Positions 1-7,480 of a stretch of DNA of 7,680 nucleotides are shown here, piece by piece. Each line of letters opens with the position of its first letter. Position 1 is the stretch's first letter. Below the pieces are notes generated by a model. The model saw only the letters and a program-made list of their open reading frames with translations. It was not told the DNA's origin and did not search any database. The DNA lies in contig DNMB01000132.1 of assembly GCA_003489485.1 (NCBI GenBank), positions 1 to 7,680 of the forward strand, read 5' to 3'. The DNA comes from Chitinophagaceae bacterium. Its GTDB lineage: Bacteria; Bacteroidota; Bacteroidia; Chitinophagales; Chitinophagaceae. Position numbers and translations under genes: made by a program.

Positions 1-24
1 CGAACATACTCCCACCGGCACCTT

Positions 25-1761
25 CTATTGCATTACTCTAAAAACCGGGTAGCGATTGTGGTCGGGCTCGTACCAGGGAGAATTCTTGTAAATGAAATCG
101 AGTTGCGCCCTTCCGTTTTTGGCAAAAGAACTATCGCTGGCAATGCGTTGTTGCAGTTGCGCTTTTAGGGCGGGCTGTTGTTGCAGGTAGGCGGCTGCCT
201 TGTCTTCGAATACGTAGGCAGAGTAGCCTTCTTTTTGCCCCAAGATCGGATCGAAGAAGTTCCAGTTAAAATAAGAGTCCTCCGCTTGCGGCTCCAGGGT
301 CTCCATCAAGAACCGATTGCCTGCTTGGTCCAGGGGAATGTACCAATCGCCTTTCAAAAAAGTAAGCGTTTGTTTTTGCCAGTTCAACTTTACATTGCTG
401 TTGGCATGGTGGCCTTCGTAGGGGCGGGCAGCGGTGCTGTAATCTTCTATTTTGTATACCTCTACTTCTACTGTACTGTCTTGGGTGAGCTTTCGCATAC
501 GGATGCCATTGATCTGTAATCGCTCGATCACCTTCCACCATCCTTGTGGAATAATGTAGGCTTTGGGGGTCGTGATGATGCGCTCCGGCACGTAATATCC
601 ATAGACTGGAACAGTGGCGGTAAAGGGCTTGTTGCGATCATAGTAGAGTCGTGGCTGTCCACTGATTTCGCTGGGTTTGCTGCCCGATTCGAATCCTTTG
701 AAGGTGTAGTTGGTATAACGTGATTTATCTAGTCGCCAGCTAATGGGAAACGATGGGGCAGTACTGGTTCTTTTTTTGGTCTCCTCGCGTAACGAGCGAA
801 GGGTGCTCCCTTCTTTTCCTGCATAAGCGATAAAGCATTCCATCAAGACTTTGGTAGAGGCCACGCGAGCAGGATAAGGTTTTAGCATGTGCGTTTCGGG
901 TACGAAGGCGAAGCTGTTCCAGAGGGTCGCATAACCACTGGTATAGCGCGGACTGTCCCAAAACTGATTCCATCCTTTTTCAGGTTTGTCGCCTCCGATA
1001 TTTACATAAGGAATCAGATCGTACCCTTTTGTTTTCATGGCCGCATAAATGGCTGGCTCGAATTGTTCATGCAGGTAGGCTCCCATCGATCCACCCAGCT
1101 TGCTATATTGCGAGGTCAGCAAGGTCATCACATGTTGGTAATCGGCTCCATTGCTGACATGATTGTCTATGAAAATATCCGGATCGCATTCTTGAAAGAT
1201 GGCGCAAAAAGAAAAAGCCTCTTTTGAGTCGAGTTTAATGAAATCGCGGTTGAGGTCGAGATTTTGTGAATTACCTCGCGAGCCAAATGCCTCGGGCCCT
1301 TCTTGATCCACCCGGTAGTAAGGGCTGCGGCGCAGGCATCCTCCAATATTATAGACCGGAATGATGGCCAACACTACATTGTCCGGTAATATCAATTTAT
1401 TGGTAGCAATGTCTTTTACAAGTAGCATGCTGGCATCGATGCCATCGGGTTCCCCGGGATGAATGCCGTTGTTGATCAGCAAAATTGTTTTACCGTCTTT
1501 TTTTGCTTGACTGACCGACGTGTAACCTTGTTGACTCACCAGGGCCAGGTGCAATGGAAATCCGGCATCGGTGGGTCCTTTTGTGAGCAACGTTACTTTT
1601 TTCGAGAACTTATCGATGGCGCTCCACCACGTAACGATCTGGTCATAGGTGGGAGTTTGCATGCCTTTTGAGGTTTCATAGATCGTGACGGGCGCAGCGG
1701 GTTGCGCGACTGCAAGCAAGGGACTGGCCAGTAATAGCAACGAAAAGAGAAGGCAACGCAT
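25..1761 (-). CDS. Secreted M14-family zinc carboxypeptidase-like protein
   Basis: Predicted exported metallopeptidase of 578 aa. The N-terminus has a positive start (MRC), a Leu-rich hydrophobic core and an AVAQ-type cleavage region near residue 20, as in a Sec signal peptide, so it probably acts in the periplasm or outside the cell. The M14 catalytic layout is visible: HPGE (His101, Glu104) supplies the first two zinc ligands, NLDLNRDF (Asn171-Arg172) matches the substrate-carboxylate binding pair, DNHVSNG (His201) the third zinc ligand, and PETH (Glu289) the catalytic glutamate. Roughly residues 340-578 form a C-terminal part without a motif I can name; it contains DSYFNWNFFD, a stretch I recall from Bacteroidota M14-like proteins. 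The ATG at 1761 is chosen over an in-frame TTG two codons upstream because it starts a cleaner signal peptide. The gene follows rpsT on the same strand but behind a terminator. The substrate cannot be told from sequence: carboxypeptidase is likely, another amidase or deacylase activity is possible. Confidence 0.9.
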   Translation of the reverse strand: MRCLLFSLLLLASPLLAVAQPAAPVTIYETSKGMQTPTYDQIVTWWSAIDKFSKKVTLLTKGPTDAGFPLHLALVSQQGYTSVSQAKKDGKTILLINNGIHPGEPDGIDASMLLVKDIATNKLILPDNVVLAIIPVYNIGGCLRRSPYYRVDQEGPEAFGSRGNSQNLDLNRDFIKLDSKEAFSFCAIFQECDPDIFIDNHVSNGADYQHVMTLLTSQYSKLGGSMGAYLHEQFEPAIYAAMKTKGYDLIPYVNIGGDKPEKGWNQFWDSPRYTSGYATLWNSFAFVPETHMLKPYPARVASTKVLMECFIAYAGKEGSTLRSLREETKKRTSTAPSFPISWRLDKSRYTNYTFKGFESGSKPSEISGQPRLYYDRNKPFTATVPVYGYYVPERIITTPKAYIIPQGWWKVIERLQINGIRMRKLTQDSTVEVEVYKIEDYSTAARPYEGHHANSNVKLNWQKQTLTFLKGDWYIPLDQAGNRFLMETLEPQAEDSYFNWNFFDPILGQKEGYSAYVFEDKAAAYLQQQPALKAQLQQRIASDSSFAKNGRAQLDFIYKNSPWYEPDHNRYPVFRVMQ

Positions 1762-1790
1762 GGGCAACTAGTTTGCAATAAAAATACGCA

Positions 1791-1818
1791 AAAGAAAAAG
1801 GCACCACGAGGGTGCCTT
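1791..1818 (-). terminator. Intrinsic terminator of rpsT
   Basis: Read on the minus strand, AAGGCACC, a 5-nt loop (CTCGT) and GGTGCCTT form a perfect 8-bp stem, followed directly by TTTTTCTTT. This is a classic rho-independent terminator 24 nt after the rpsT stop codon. The plus strand has no U-run after the stem, so it works in one direction only. It also stands between rpsT and the peptidase gene, whose ATG is 29 nt further on. Confidence 0.88.
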
Positions 1819-1842
1819 CATCAAAATATCAATGTGTAGCGA

Positions 1843-2094
1843 TTACTTAGTAGCGTTGGTCTTGCGGGCTAATTTGCTTTTCAGGTTAGCTGCCTTGTTC
1901 TTGTGGATGACACCACGCTTGGCCAATTTGTCGATCATGGAAGCAACAGTGGGGAATTGCTCCTTCATACCATTGGCATCAGCGGCTTTAAGGTCGCGAA
2001 TGGCATTACGGGTAGTCTTGCCGTAATACTTGTTACGATCGCGGCGTTTGGCAGCCTGGCGGGCATCTTTTTTGGTAGCACTGTGATTGGCCAT
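1843..2094 (-). CDS. rpsT: 30S ribosomal protein S20
   Basis: Encodes an 83-aa, very Lys/Arg-rich protein that binds 16S rRNA in the small ribosomal subunit and helps early 30S assembly. The N-terminus [13 protein letters not shown] followed by the basic [14 protein letters not shown] region, and the Ala/Lys-rich C-terminus with [18 protein letters not shown], are characteristic of bacterial S20, and the length fits the family. The ATG at 2094 is chosen because it gives the family N-terminus. An in-frame TTG 18 codons upstream would add an unrelated extension and falls inside the promoter. The start is preceded by an A-rich stretch (CAGCAAAAAAG) without a clear Shine-Dalgarno match. The gene is monocistronic by layout, with its own promoter upstream and a strong terminator downstream, and it is divergent from sucA. 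Confidence 0.97.
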   Translation of the reverse strand: MANHSATKKDARQAAKRRDRNKYYGKTTRNAIRDLKAADANGMKEQFPTVASMIDKLAKRGVIHKNKAANLKSKLARKTNATK

Positions 2095-2117
2095 CTTTTT
2101 TGCTGTTTTAAGGAGGG

Positions 2118-2149
2118 CAAAGGTAGGGAGAACCCCCCTTTTAGCCAAA
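2118..2149 (-). promoter_or_regulatory. Bacteroidota-type promoter of rpsT
   Basis: On the minus strand TTTG (2149-2146), a 20-nt spacer and TACCTTTG (2125-2118) match the Bacteroidota housekeeping sigma consensus, TTTG then 19-21 nt then TAnnTTTG, in both boxes. The -7 box ends 23 nt before the rpsT ATG, which implies a short leader of around 15-20 nt. A match in this place, before a strongly expressed ribosomal protein gene, is unlikely to be chance. Confidence 0.8.
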
Positions 2150-2204
2150 TTTATCGTTTTTTTAATTTGGGGGAATCCCTTGCAAAACCTTACTAATTAG
2201 CCAT

Positions 2205-2219
2205 TTTGCGCGATATTTG
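2205..2219 (+). promoter_or_regulatory. Possible -7 region for the sucAB operon
   Basis: GATATTTG at 2212-2219 is one mismatch from the Bacteroidota -7 consensus TAnnTTTG and lies 39 nt before the sucA ATG. I see no TTG or TTTG at the expected 19-21 nt upstream; the nearest TTG, at 2180-2182, is about 29 nt away. The call is therefore weak. The start signal of sucAB should nevertheless lie somewhere in 2095-2258, because the gene behind it, rpsT, runs the other way. Confidence 0.25.
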
Positions 2220-2258
2220 TACCACGAAATTCCCCCTTTTTGTAACATCTTGACACTC

Positions 2259-5003
2259 ATGAAGGATTTTTCTTATATCACCCAGTCTCATCCTGAATTC
2301 ATAGAGAACCTGTATCGTGATTTTGTTAAGGACCCGGCTTCGGTAGATCCTGACCTTAAAAAGTTTTTTGAGGGGTTTGACTTTGCGGTCAGTCATGCTA
2401 AGACGACCGGGGCACCCGTTACCGGTGAGAGTGCAGCTTCCGCATCGACCATTGACTGGCAAAAGGAATTTGCTGTATACGGTCTGGTAATGGCGTACCG
2501 CAACAAAGGGCATCTGGTGGCCAAGACCAATCCGATTCGTCCCAGAATAGATCGCGGCGCTCGGTTAGAGATCGCTCATTTCGGGTTGAGCGAGCAAGAT
2601 CTGCAACGTACATTTTTTGCAGGCAACCTGTTGGGTTTGGGAGTGGTCTCGCTTGCGCAGATCATCGCACACCTCGAAAAATCTTATACTTCGTCGGTAG
2701 GCGTTGAGTTTACGTACATCAGCGATCCTGTTAAGGTAGAATGGCTCATTGATGCGGTGGAAAAGAAACTGCATGAGGCCTTGCCACTCGATACCAAAAA
2801 AAGAGTGCTCGAAAAACTTAACCAAGGTGTGATCCTTGAAAAATTTCTTCATACCAAGTACGTTGGTCAAAAACGTTTTTCGCTCGAGGGTGGAGAGACC
2901 ACCATCGCTGCTCTTGATGCCATCATCAACACGGCGGCCGATCTGCAGGCCAAAGAAGTGGTCATTGGTATGGCGCATCGCGGTCGCTTGAACGTGCTCG
3001 CCAATGTATTGGGAAAGACCTATGAGCAGATTTTTAGCGAATTCGAAGGAACGGCCAAGCTCGATCAGACCATGGGTAGCGGCGATGTAAAATATCATAT
3101 GGGATATGGTAGTGAGGTGCAAACGCCCAATGGTAAGACCATTAGTCTTAAGTTGACGCCGAATCCCTCTCATTTAGAAGCCGTCAATCCGGTGGTAACT
3201 GGCTTTGCCAGGGCCAAGGCTGATGTGCTCTACCAATCCAATACCGATAGTATCGTTCCGATCCTCATTCACGGAGACGCCTCCATTGCAGGGCAGGGGA
3301 TCGTTTACGAATTACTACAGATGAGCGGGCTGGCCGGATATAGCACAGGCGGAACGCTTCATTTCGTGATCAATAATCAAATTGGATTTACGACCGACTT
3401 TATCGAGGCCCGCAGTGCGGATTATTGTACCTCATTGGCGGCCTCCACGCAGGCGCCGGTTTTTCATGTGAACGGAGACGATCCCGAAGCGGTGGTCAAA
3501 TGTGCGATGCTGGCCACAGCGTATCGTCAGCAATTCAACAGCGATGTGTTTATCGACATGGTCTGTTATCGTCGTCATGGACACAACGAAGGAGACGACC
3601 CAAAATTTACACAGCCTCGCTTGTATCAGTTGATCGAAAAGCATGCCAATCCTCGTGAAGTATACGTGGCTCAGCTATTGCAAGATGGAGACAGCCATGC
3701 ACAGGCGTTGGCCAAAGACATGGAAAAGAAGTTCTGGCAAGATCTGCAAGAACGTCTCGACGAAGTAAAGCAACATCCGCTTCCGTATCAATACCAGCCG
3801 CCCGAGCTAGAGTGGAAAAAATTGCGTCGTGCCACCTCGGAAGACTTTCTTTATTCTCCCGTAACGGCCATTGATGCTGCACTACTCAAGCAGTTGATGA
3901 GTGCGCTGCTTTCTTGGCCCAGCGATTTTAAGCCCTTACGAAAAGTAGAAAAGATATTACAAGACAAGATCAAGTTATTTGAGCAAGAGCAAAAGATCGA
4001 TTGGGCAACGGGCGAGTTACTTGCCTATGCCAGCTTAGTGGCCGAAGGAAGAAGGGTGCGCATCAGTGGACAAGACGTATCGCGCGGTACGTTCTCTCAT
4101 CGTCACGCGATCCTTCGCGATGAAAATAACGATCAACCTTATAATCGTCTCTCGCGCTTGCCCGGAGCAGGCGGAGCCTTTACGATCCATAACTCTTTGC
4201 TGAGCGAGTACGCCGTGCTGGGTTTTGAGTACGGGTATGCCTTGGCAAATCCCAGTGCACTCGTGGTCTGGGAGGCGCAGTTCGGTGATTTTGCCAATGG
4301 CGCACAAACGATCATCGATCAGTTCATTACTGCCGGCGAGCAAAAATGGAATCGGATGAATGGGGTCACTTTGCTGTTACCTCACGGATACGAGGGGCAA
4401 GGGCCTGAGCATAGTAGTGCAAGGATGGAACGATTCCTTCAGCTGGCGGCCGAGTTGAATATTGTGGTGACCAACATTACGACCGCTGCGAATTTCTTTC
4501 ATGCCCTGCGTCGTCAGTTGGCATGGTCATTCAGAAAACCGCTCATCAATTTCTCTCCCAAGGCCAATCTTCGTTTGCCCGGTTCTTACTCGGCAGCGGC
4601 AGACTTTACCCAAGGTGGATTCAAAGAAGTGATCGATGATGCCGATGCCCAGCCTGCACAGATCAAAAAGGTTTTGCTCTGCAGCGGAAAGATCTATTTC
4701 GAACTCGAAGAAAGAAAGCGTCGTGAGGCGCGCACCGATCTGGCCATCGTTCGGCTCGAGCAGTTATATCCGCTGCCTGTTCAGCAACTCGAAAAGCTGC
4801 ACAAGCGTTATGGTACTGCCGTGTGGTATTGGGTGCAAGAGGAGCCGCAGAATATGGGAGCCGCTTCGTTTTTAAAGATGAATTGCAGGACCATACCCTT
4901 TGGAGTAATCAGTCGCCAGCCTTCTGCCTCTACGGCTACGGGTTACCAAAAGGTACATTTGCAAGAGCAGGCAGAGCTTATTGAAACCGCATTTACGATC
5001 TAA
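2259..5003 (+). CDS. sucA: 2-oxoglutarate dehydrogenase E1 component
   Basis: Thiamine-diphosphate-dependent E1 subunit (914 aa, usual family length) of the cytoplasmic 2-oxoglutarate dehydrogenase complex. It decarboxylates 2-oxoglutarate and passes the succinyl group to lipoyl-SucB in the TCA cycle. The N-terminus MKDFSYITQSHPEFIENLY and the KKFFEGFDF segment form the typical SucA N-terminal region that contacts E2. MAHRGRLNVL (about residue 238) and YHMGYGSE (about 279) are E1 signatures. GDAS (339-342) with INNQIG (about 371) forms the ThDP/Mg motif. GQDVSRGTFSHRHA (604-617), HGYEGQGPEHSSAR (about 709) and QEEPQNMGA (about 860) belong to the transketolase-like pyrimidine and C-terminal domains. 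The ATG at 2259 is preferred over an in-frame TTG at 2217 because the SucA N-terminus starts there. sucB follows after 18 nt, clearly one operon. I see no frameshift or missing key residue. Confidence 0.97.
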   Translation: MKDFSYITQSHPEFIENLYRDFVKDPASVDPDLKKFFEGFDFAVSHAKTTGAPVTGESAASASTIDWQKEFAVYGLVMAYRNKGHLVAKTNPIRPRIDRGARLEIAHFGLSEQDLQRTFFAGNLLGLGVVSLAQIIAHLEKSYTSSVGVEFTYISDPVKVEWLIDAVEKKLHEALPLDTKKRVLEKLNQGVILEKFLHTKYVGQKRFSLEGGETTIAALDAIINTAADLQAKEVVIGMAHRGRLNVLANVLGKTYEQIFSEFEGTAKLDQTMGSGDVKYHMGYGSEVQTPNGKTISLKLTPNPSHLEAVNPVVTGFARAKADVLYQSNTDSIVPILIHGDASIAGQGIVYELLQMSGLAGYSTGGTLHFVINNQIGFTTDFIEARSADYCTSLAASTQAPVFHVNGDDPEAVVKCAMLATAYRQQFNSDVFIDMVCYRRHGHNEGDDPKFTQPRLYQLIEKHANPREVYVAQLLQDGDSHAQALAKDMEKKFWQDLQERLDEVKQHPLPYQYQPPELEWKKLRRATSEDFLYSPVTAIDAALLKQLMSALLSWPSDFKPLRKVEKILQDKIKLFEQEQKIDWATGELLAYASLVAEGRRVRISGQDVSRGTFSHRHAILRDENNDQPYNRLSRLPGAGGAFTIHNSLLSEYAVLGFEYGYALANPSALVVWEAQFGDFANGAQTIIDQFITAGEQKWNRMNGVTLLLPHGYEGQGPEHSSARMERFLQLAAELNIVVTNITTAANFFHALRRQLAWSFRKPLINFSPKANLRLPGSYSAAADFTQGGFKEVIDDADAQPAQIKKVLLCSGKIYFELEERKRREARTDLAIVRLEQLYPLPVQQLEKLHKRYGTAVWYWVQEEPQNMGAASFLKMNCRTIPFGVISRQPSASTATGYQKVHLQEQAELIETAFTI

Positions 5004-5021
5004 CTCAAGTAAATCTATTTT

Positions 5022-6284
5022 ATGATAGAGATCAAAGTACCCACTGTAGGAGAATCCATCACCGAGGTACAACTGCTTCGCTGGAACAAGAAGTCGGGAG
5101 ATTATGTGGAGCGTGATGAGGTGATCGCTGAATTGGAAAGTGAAAAGGCCACTTTTGAGGTCAATGCCGAACAAGCGGGTCTGCTGACCACGGCCGCTGC
5201 CGAGGGCGATACCTTGCTGATCGGTGATCTGCTGGCCACGATCGACGAAACGGTAAAAGCGCCTGCCAAGCCGACCCCTGCCGCTGCAGCACCAGCTGCT
5301 GCCGCAGCGCCCAAGCCTCCTGCACAAGTGGAGATGACAGCACCCAAGCCTCCGGTGGCCGCTCCGGCTATACCTCCGCCTGCTGCTACAGAAGAAGTGA
5401 AGGCCAGTCCTGTGGCATCCGCCATTATTGCGGACAAAAAGGTCGATCCCAAAAAAGTAAAACCCAGCGGACCGCAAGGAAAGATTTTAAAGGAAGATGT
5501 GCTCGCAGCGCTTGCACAACCCGGACGTATCACGGCATCGGGTAGTGCACTCAATGAGCGAAATACCCGCAGTGAGAAGATGAGCAATCTGCGAAAAACA
5601 ATTGCCAAGCGTTTGGTCGAGGCCAAAAATGGCACGGCCATGCTTACTACTTTCAACGAGGTCGATATGGGCCCCATCATGGAAGTACGTTCGCGCTACA
5701 AAGAGAAGTTTAAAGAAGTGCACGGCGTCAATCTTGGTTTCATGAGCTTTTTTGCCAAGGCTTGCTCGATTGCGCTCACAGAATGGCCTGCCGTAAATGC
5801 CTCAATAGACGGAGACCAGATCTTGTATCATGATTATACCGATATCAGTATCGCAGTAAGCACGCCTCGTGGTTTGACCGTTCCCGTAATGCGAAATGTA
5901 GAAAGCCTGGGCATGGCAGAGATTGAAAAAAAGGTCATTGAACTGGCCGGCAAGGCGCGCGATAGTAAGCTGACTGCCGAAGAGCTGACCGGTGGCACTT
6001 TTACCATTACCAATGGAGGAGTCTTTGGATCGCTTATGAGCACACCGATCATCAATACGCCGCAAAGTGCAATTCTTGGAATGCATAAAATTCAGGACCG
6101 TCCCATGGCCTTGAACGGACAGGTGGTGATCAGACCCATGATGTACATTGCGCTTAGTTACGATCATCGCATTATCGATGGCCGTGAGTCGGTGAGCTTT
6201 TTGGTTCGGGTCAAAGAATTGCTCGAGCATCCCGATCAATTACTGATCGGAAAAGATCCGGTCAAAACGCTGCTCGAGATTTGA
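5022..6284 (+). CDS. sucB: 2-oxoglutarate dehydrogenase E2, dihydrolipoamide succinyltransferase
   Basis: E2 core of the 2-oxoglutarate dehydrogenase complex (420 aa): its lipoyl arm accepts the succinyl group from SucA and transfers it to CoA. Domains in order: a lipoyl domain (about 1-76) with the lipoylated lysine predicted as Lys42 in ESEKATFEV; a flexible Ala/Pro/Lys linker (about 78-126); a small peripheral-subunit-binding domain (about 128-165, ending [15 protein letters not shown]); a second short linker; and the catalytic acyltransferase domain (about 186-420), starting [19 protein letters not shown] and carrying the active-site DHRIIDG (His382, Asp386). Only one lipoyl domain is present, as is usual for SucB. 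The partner sucA directly upstream makes the 2-oxoglutarate rather than the pyruvate complex the sound reading. The ATG has no Shine-Dalgarno sequence, only an A/T-rich leader. No E3 (lpd) gene is adjacent. Confidence 0.96.
   Translation: MIEIKVPTVGESITEVQLLRWNKKSGDYVERDEVIAELESEKATFEVNAEQAGLLTTAAAEGDTLLIGDLLATIDETVKAPAKPTPAAAAPAAAAAPKPPAQVEMTAPKPPVAAPAIPPPAATEEVKASPVASAIIADKKVDPKKVKPSGPQGKILKEDVLAALAQPGRITASGSALNERNTRSEKMSNLRKTIAKRLVEAKNGTAMLTTFNEVDMGPIMEVRSRYKEKFKEVHGVNLGFMSFFAKACSIALTEWPAVNASIDGDQILYHDYTDISIAVSTPRGLTVPVMRNVESLGMAEIEKKVIELAGKARDSKLTAEELTGGTFTITNGGVFGSLMSTPIINTPQSAILGMHKIQDRPMALNGQVVIRPMMYIALSYDHRIIDGRESVSFLVRVKELLEHPDQLLIGKDPVKTLLEI
5250..5403 (+). repeat. Ala/Pro-rich low-complexity linker in sucB, with an APKPP repeat
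   Basis: This part of sucB encodes the swinging-arm linker at about residues 77-127, made almost only of Ala, Pro, Lys and a few Val, Thr and Glu. APKPP occurs twice (residues 96-100 and 107-111), encoded by near-identical 15-nt copies at 5307-5321 and 5340-5354. Runs of GCN and CCN codons make the DNA locally GC-rich and keep reverse frames open, which explains long spurious antisense frames here. In E2 proteins such linkers let the lipoyl domain move between active sites. Confidence 0.75.
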
Positions 6285-7480
6285 GTCGCTACCACGCATA
6301 TTTAAAAAAGGCTGTTGCCATCCTGGAGTCTTACAAGGGGCAAGAGCCTTTTTCTATTTTCTGTAAACAGCAGTTTTCGCTCGACAGAAGAATGGGCTCT
6401 ACCGATAGAAAATGGGTTCGGCATTATTGTTATTGTTTTTTTAGAATGGGAAAGGCAATGCGTTCTCTCTCTATCGAAGAACGCGTTTTGGTGGGTCTTT
6501 TTCTGTGCGGCAAAAAAGAAGACCCGTTGCTGGCGCTGCTTAGACCGCTGTGGAACCAACACATCTCAAGACCAGTTACAGAAAAGATAGCAGTGCTAGC
6601 AGACAGCGCCAATGCTCCCTCTGATGCAGCGGTGCTTTCTACTGTTGGGCAAGAGATCTTTCCCTATAGCGGCCTGCTTAGTAAATCACTTGCAACATCG
6701 AACTGGGCCCTGTCGCTACTGGAGCAACCGTTATTGTTTATTCGGCTTCGTCCGGGCAAGGAACAACAAGTTATCGAGGCTTTGGAGGCTCAGTCTATTT
6801 CGTTTGAGCAGGTAGGGGAGCGGTCTCTGGCATTGCCGGCTACCACATCGCTAAACAGCTGGCCAGGTATCAATCGCGATTTTGTGATCCAGGATCTTTC
6901 TTCGCAGCGTATTGGCTCGATGCTCTCGGCGCTGCCTGCTTCCGCCACCGAAAATATCTGGGATTGTTGCGCTGCAAGTGGCGGTAAGTCCATATTAGCC
7001 CTTGACACGCTCGGCCCCTTTTCACTTACCGTATCGGACAAGCGAAAAACAATCTTACTACAACTTCATCGGCGTTTTGCGCAGGCCCAGATCACCGATT
7101 ACAAGACGATCGAGATCGATCTGAGTCGACCGACCCCTTCTTCATTTTCAGATACTTTCTCTCTTATCTGGGCCGATGTTCCCTGCTCGGGCAGCGGCAC
7201 CTGGTCCAGAACGCCAGAACAACTTTATTTTTTTGAGCAGCCGTCGCTAGCGACATTCAAAAGCCTGCAGCAGGCTATCTTACGTACGGCCCTCACGAAG
7301 CTGCGGCCCGATGGGTATCTCCTTTATTCGACTTGTTCGGTCTTTGCGCAAGAGAACGAAGAGCAAGTGGCTTGGCTCGAAAATGAAATGGGGCTTCGTT
7401 GTGTGCAGCAACAATTATTCGATGGAAGTGCACAGCAGGCCGACACTTTGTATGCGGCCCTACTGCAGCGGTCGCACTAG
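6281..7480 (+). CDS. RsmB/NOP-family RNA (cytosine-5) methyltransferase
   Basis: Predicted SAM-dependent m5C RNA methyltransferase of 399 aa, probably acting on rRNA in the cytoplasm. The N-terminal part (about 1-130, with [22 protein letters not shown]) resembles the helical NusB-like region of RsmB-type enzymes. The catalytic half shows FVIQDLSSQ (201-209), SAM-binding motif [10 protein letters not shown] (228-236), SDKR (252-255), motif IV ADVPCSG with Cys302, and motif [16 protein letters not shown] with Cys352. In this family the motif VI Cys is the nucleophile and the motif IV Cys assists product release; both are present. The start is a TTG that overlaps the sucB stop (TTGA, 4 nt). The next in-frame Met (6392) would delete 37 residues of the conserved N-terminal region, and no ATG lies just upstream. 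The exact rRNA position cannot be assigned, so no rsmB or rsmF symbol is given. Coupled translation with sucB is likely. Confidence 0.9.
   Translation: MSRYHAYLKKAVAILESYKGQEPFSIFCKQQFSLDRRMGSTDRKWVRHYCYCFFRMGKAMRSLSIEERVLVGLFLCGKKEDPLLALLRPLWNQHISRPVTEKIAVLADSANAPSDAAVLSTVGQEIFPYSGLLSKSLATSNWALSLLEQPLLFIRLRPGKEQQVIEALEAQSISFEQVGERSLALPATTSLNSWPGINRDFVIQDLSSQRIGSMLSALPASATENIWDCCAASGGKSILALDTLGPFSLTVSDKRKTILLQLHRRFAQAQITDYKTIEIDLSRPTPSSFSDTFSLIWADVPCSGSGTWSRTPEQLYFFEQPSLATFKSLQQAILRTALTKLRPDGYLLYSTCSVFAQENEEQVAWLENEMGLRCVQQQLFDGSAQQADTLYAALLQRSH

Noticed and set aside
1..24. Short stretch downstream of the peptidase stop codon
   Set aside because: It is too short to judge; I see no hairpin or gene end in these 24 bases.
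1762..1767. TTG start two codons before the peptidase ATG
   Set aside because: It adds only Met-Pro before the ATG-started signal peptide; ATG is the stronger start and gives the usual basic N-region.
2095..2148. TTG start that would lengthen S20 by 18 residues
   Set aside because: The extension would run through the rpsT promoter boxes, and the family N-terminus MANHSATKK begins at 2094.
2217..2258. TTG start that would lengthen SucA by 14 residues
   Set aside because: The extension (MYHEIPPFC...) is unlike the SucA family, overlaps the possible -7 box, and the ATG at 2259 gives the normal N-terminus.
2565..3173. Minus-strand open frame of 202 codons inside sucA
   Set aside because: It is fully antisense to a conserved part of SucA, and its translation shows no domain or sensible composition.
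4872..5680. Long minus-strand open frames (201 and 192 codons) across the sucA end and the first half of sucB
   Set aside because: They lie antisense to clearly real genes, have skewed low-complexity composition (Arg/Gly/Cys or Ala/Gly/Ser) and result from the GC-rich Ala/Pro codons of the sucB linker. They show no recognisable domain.
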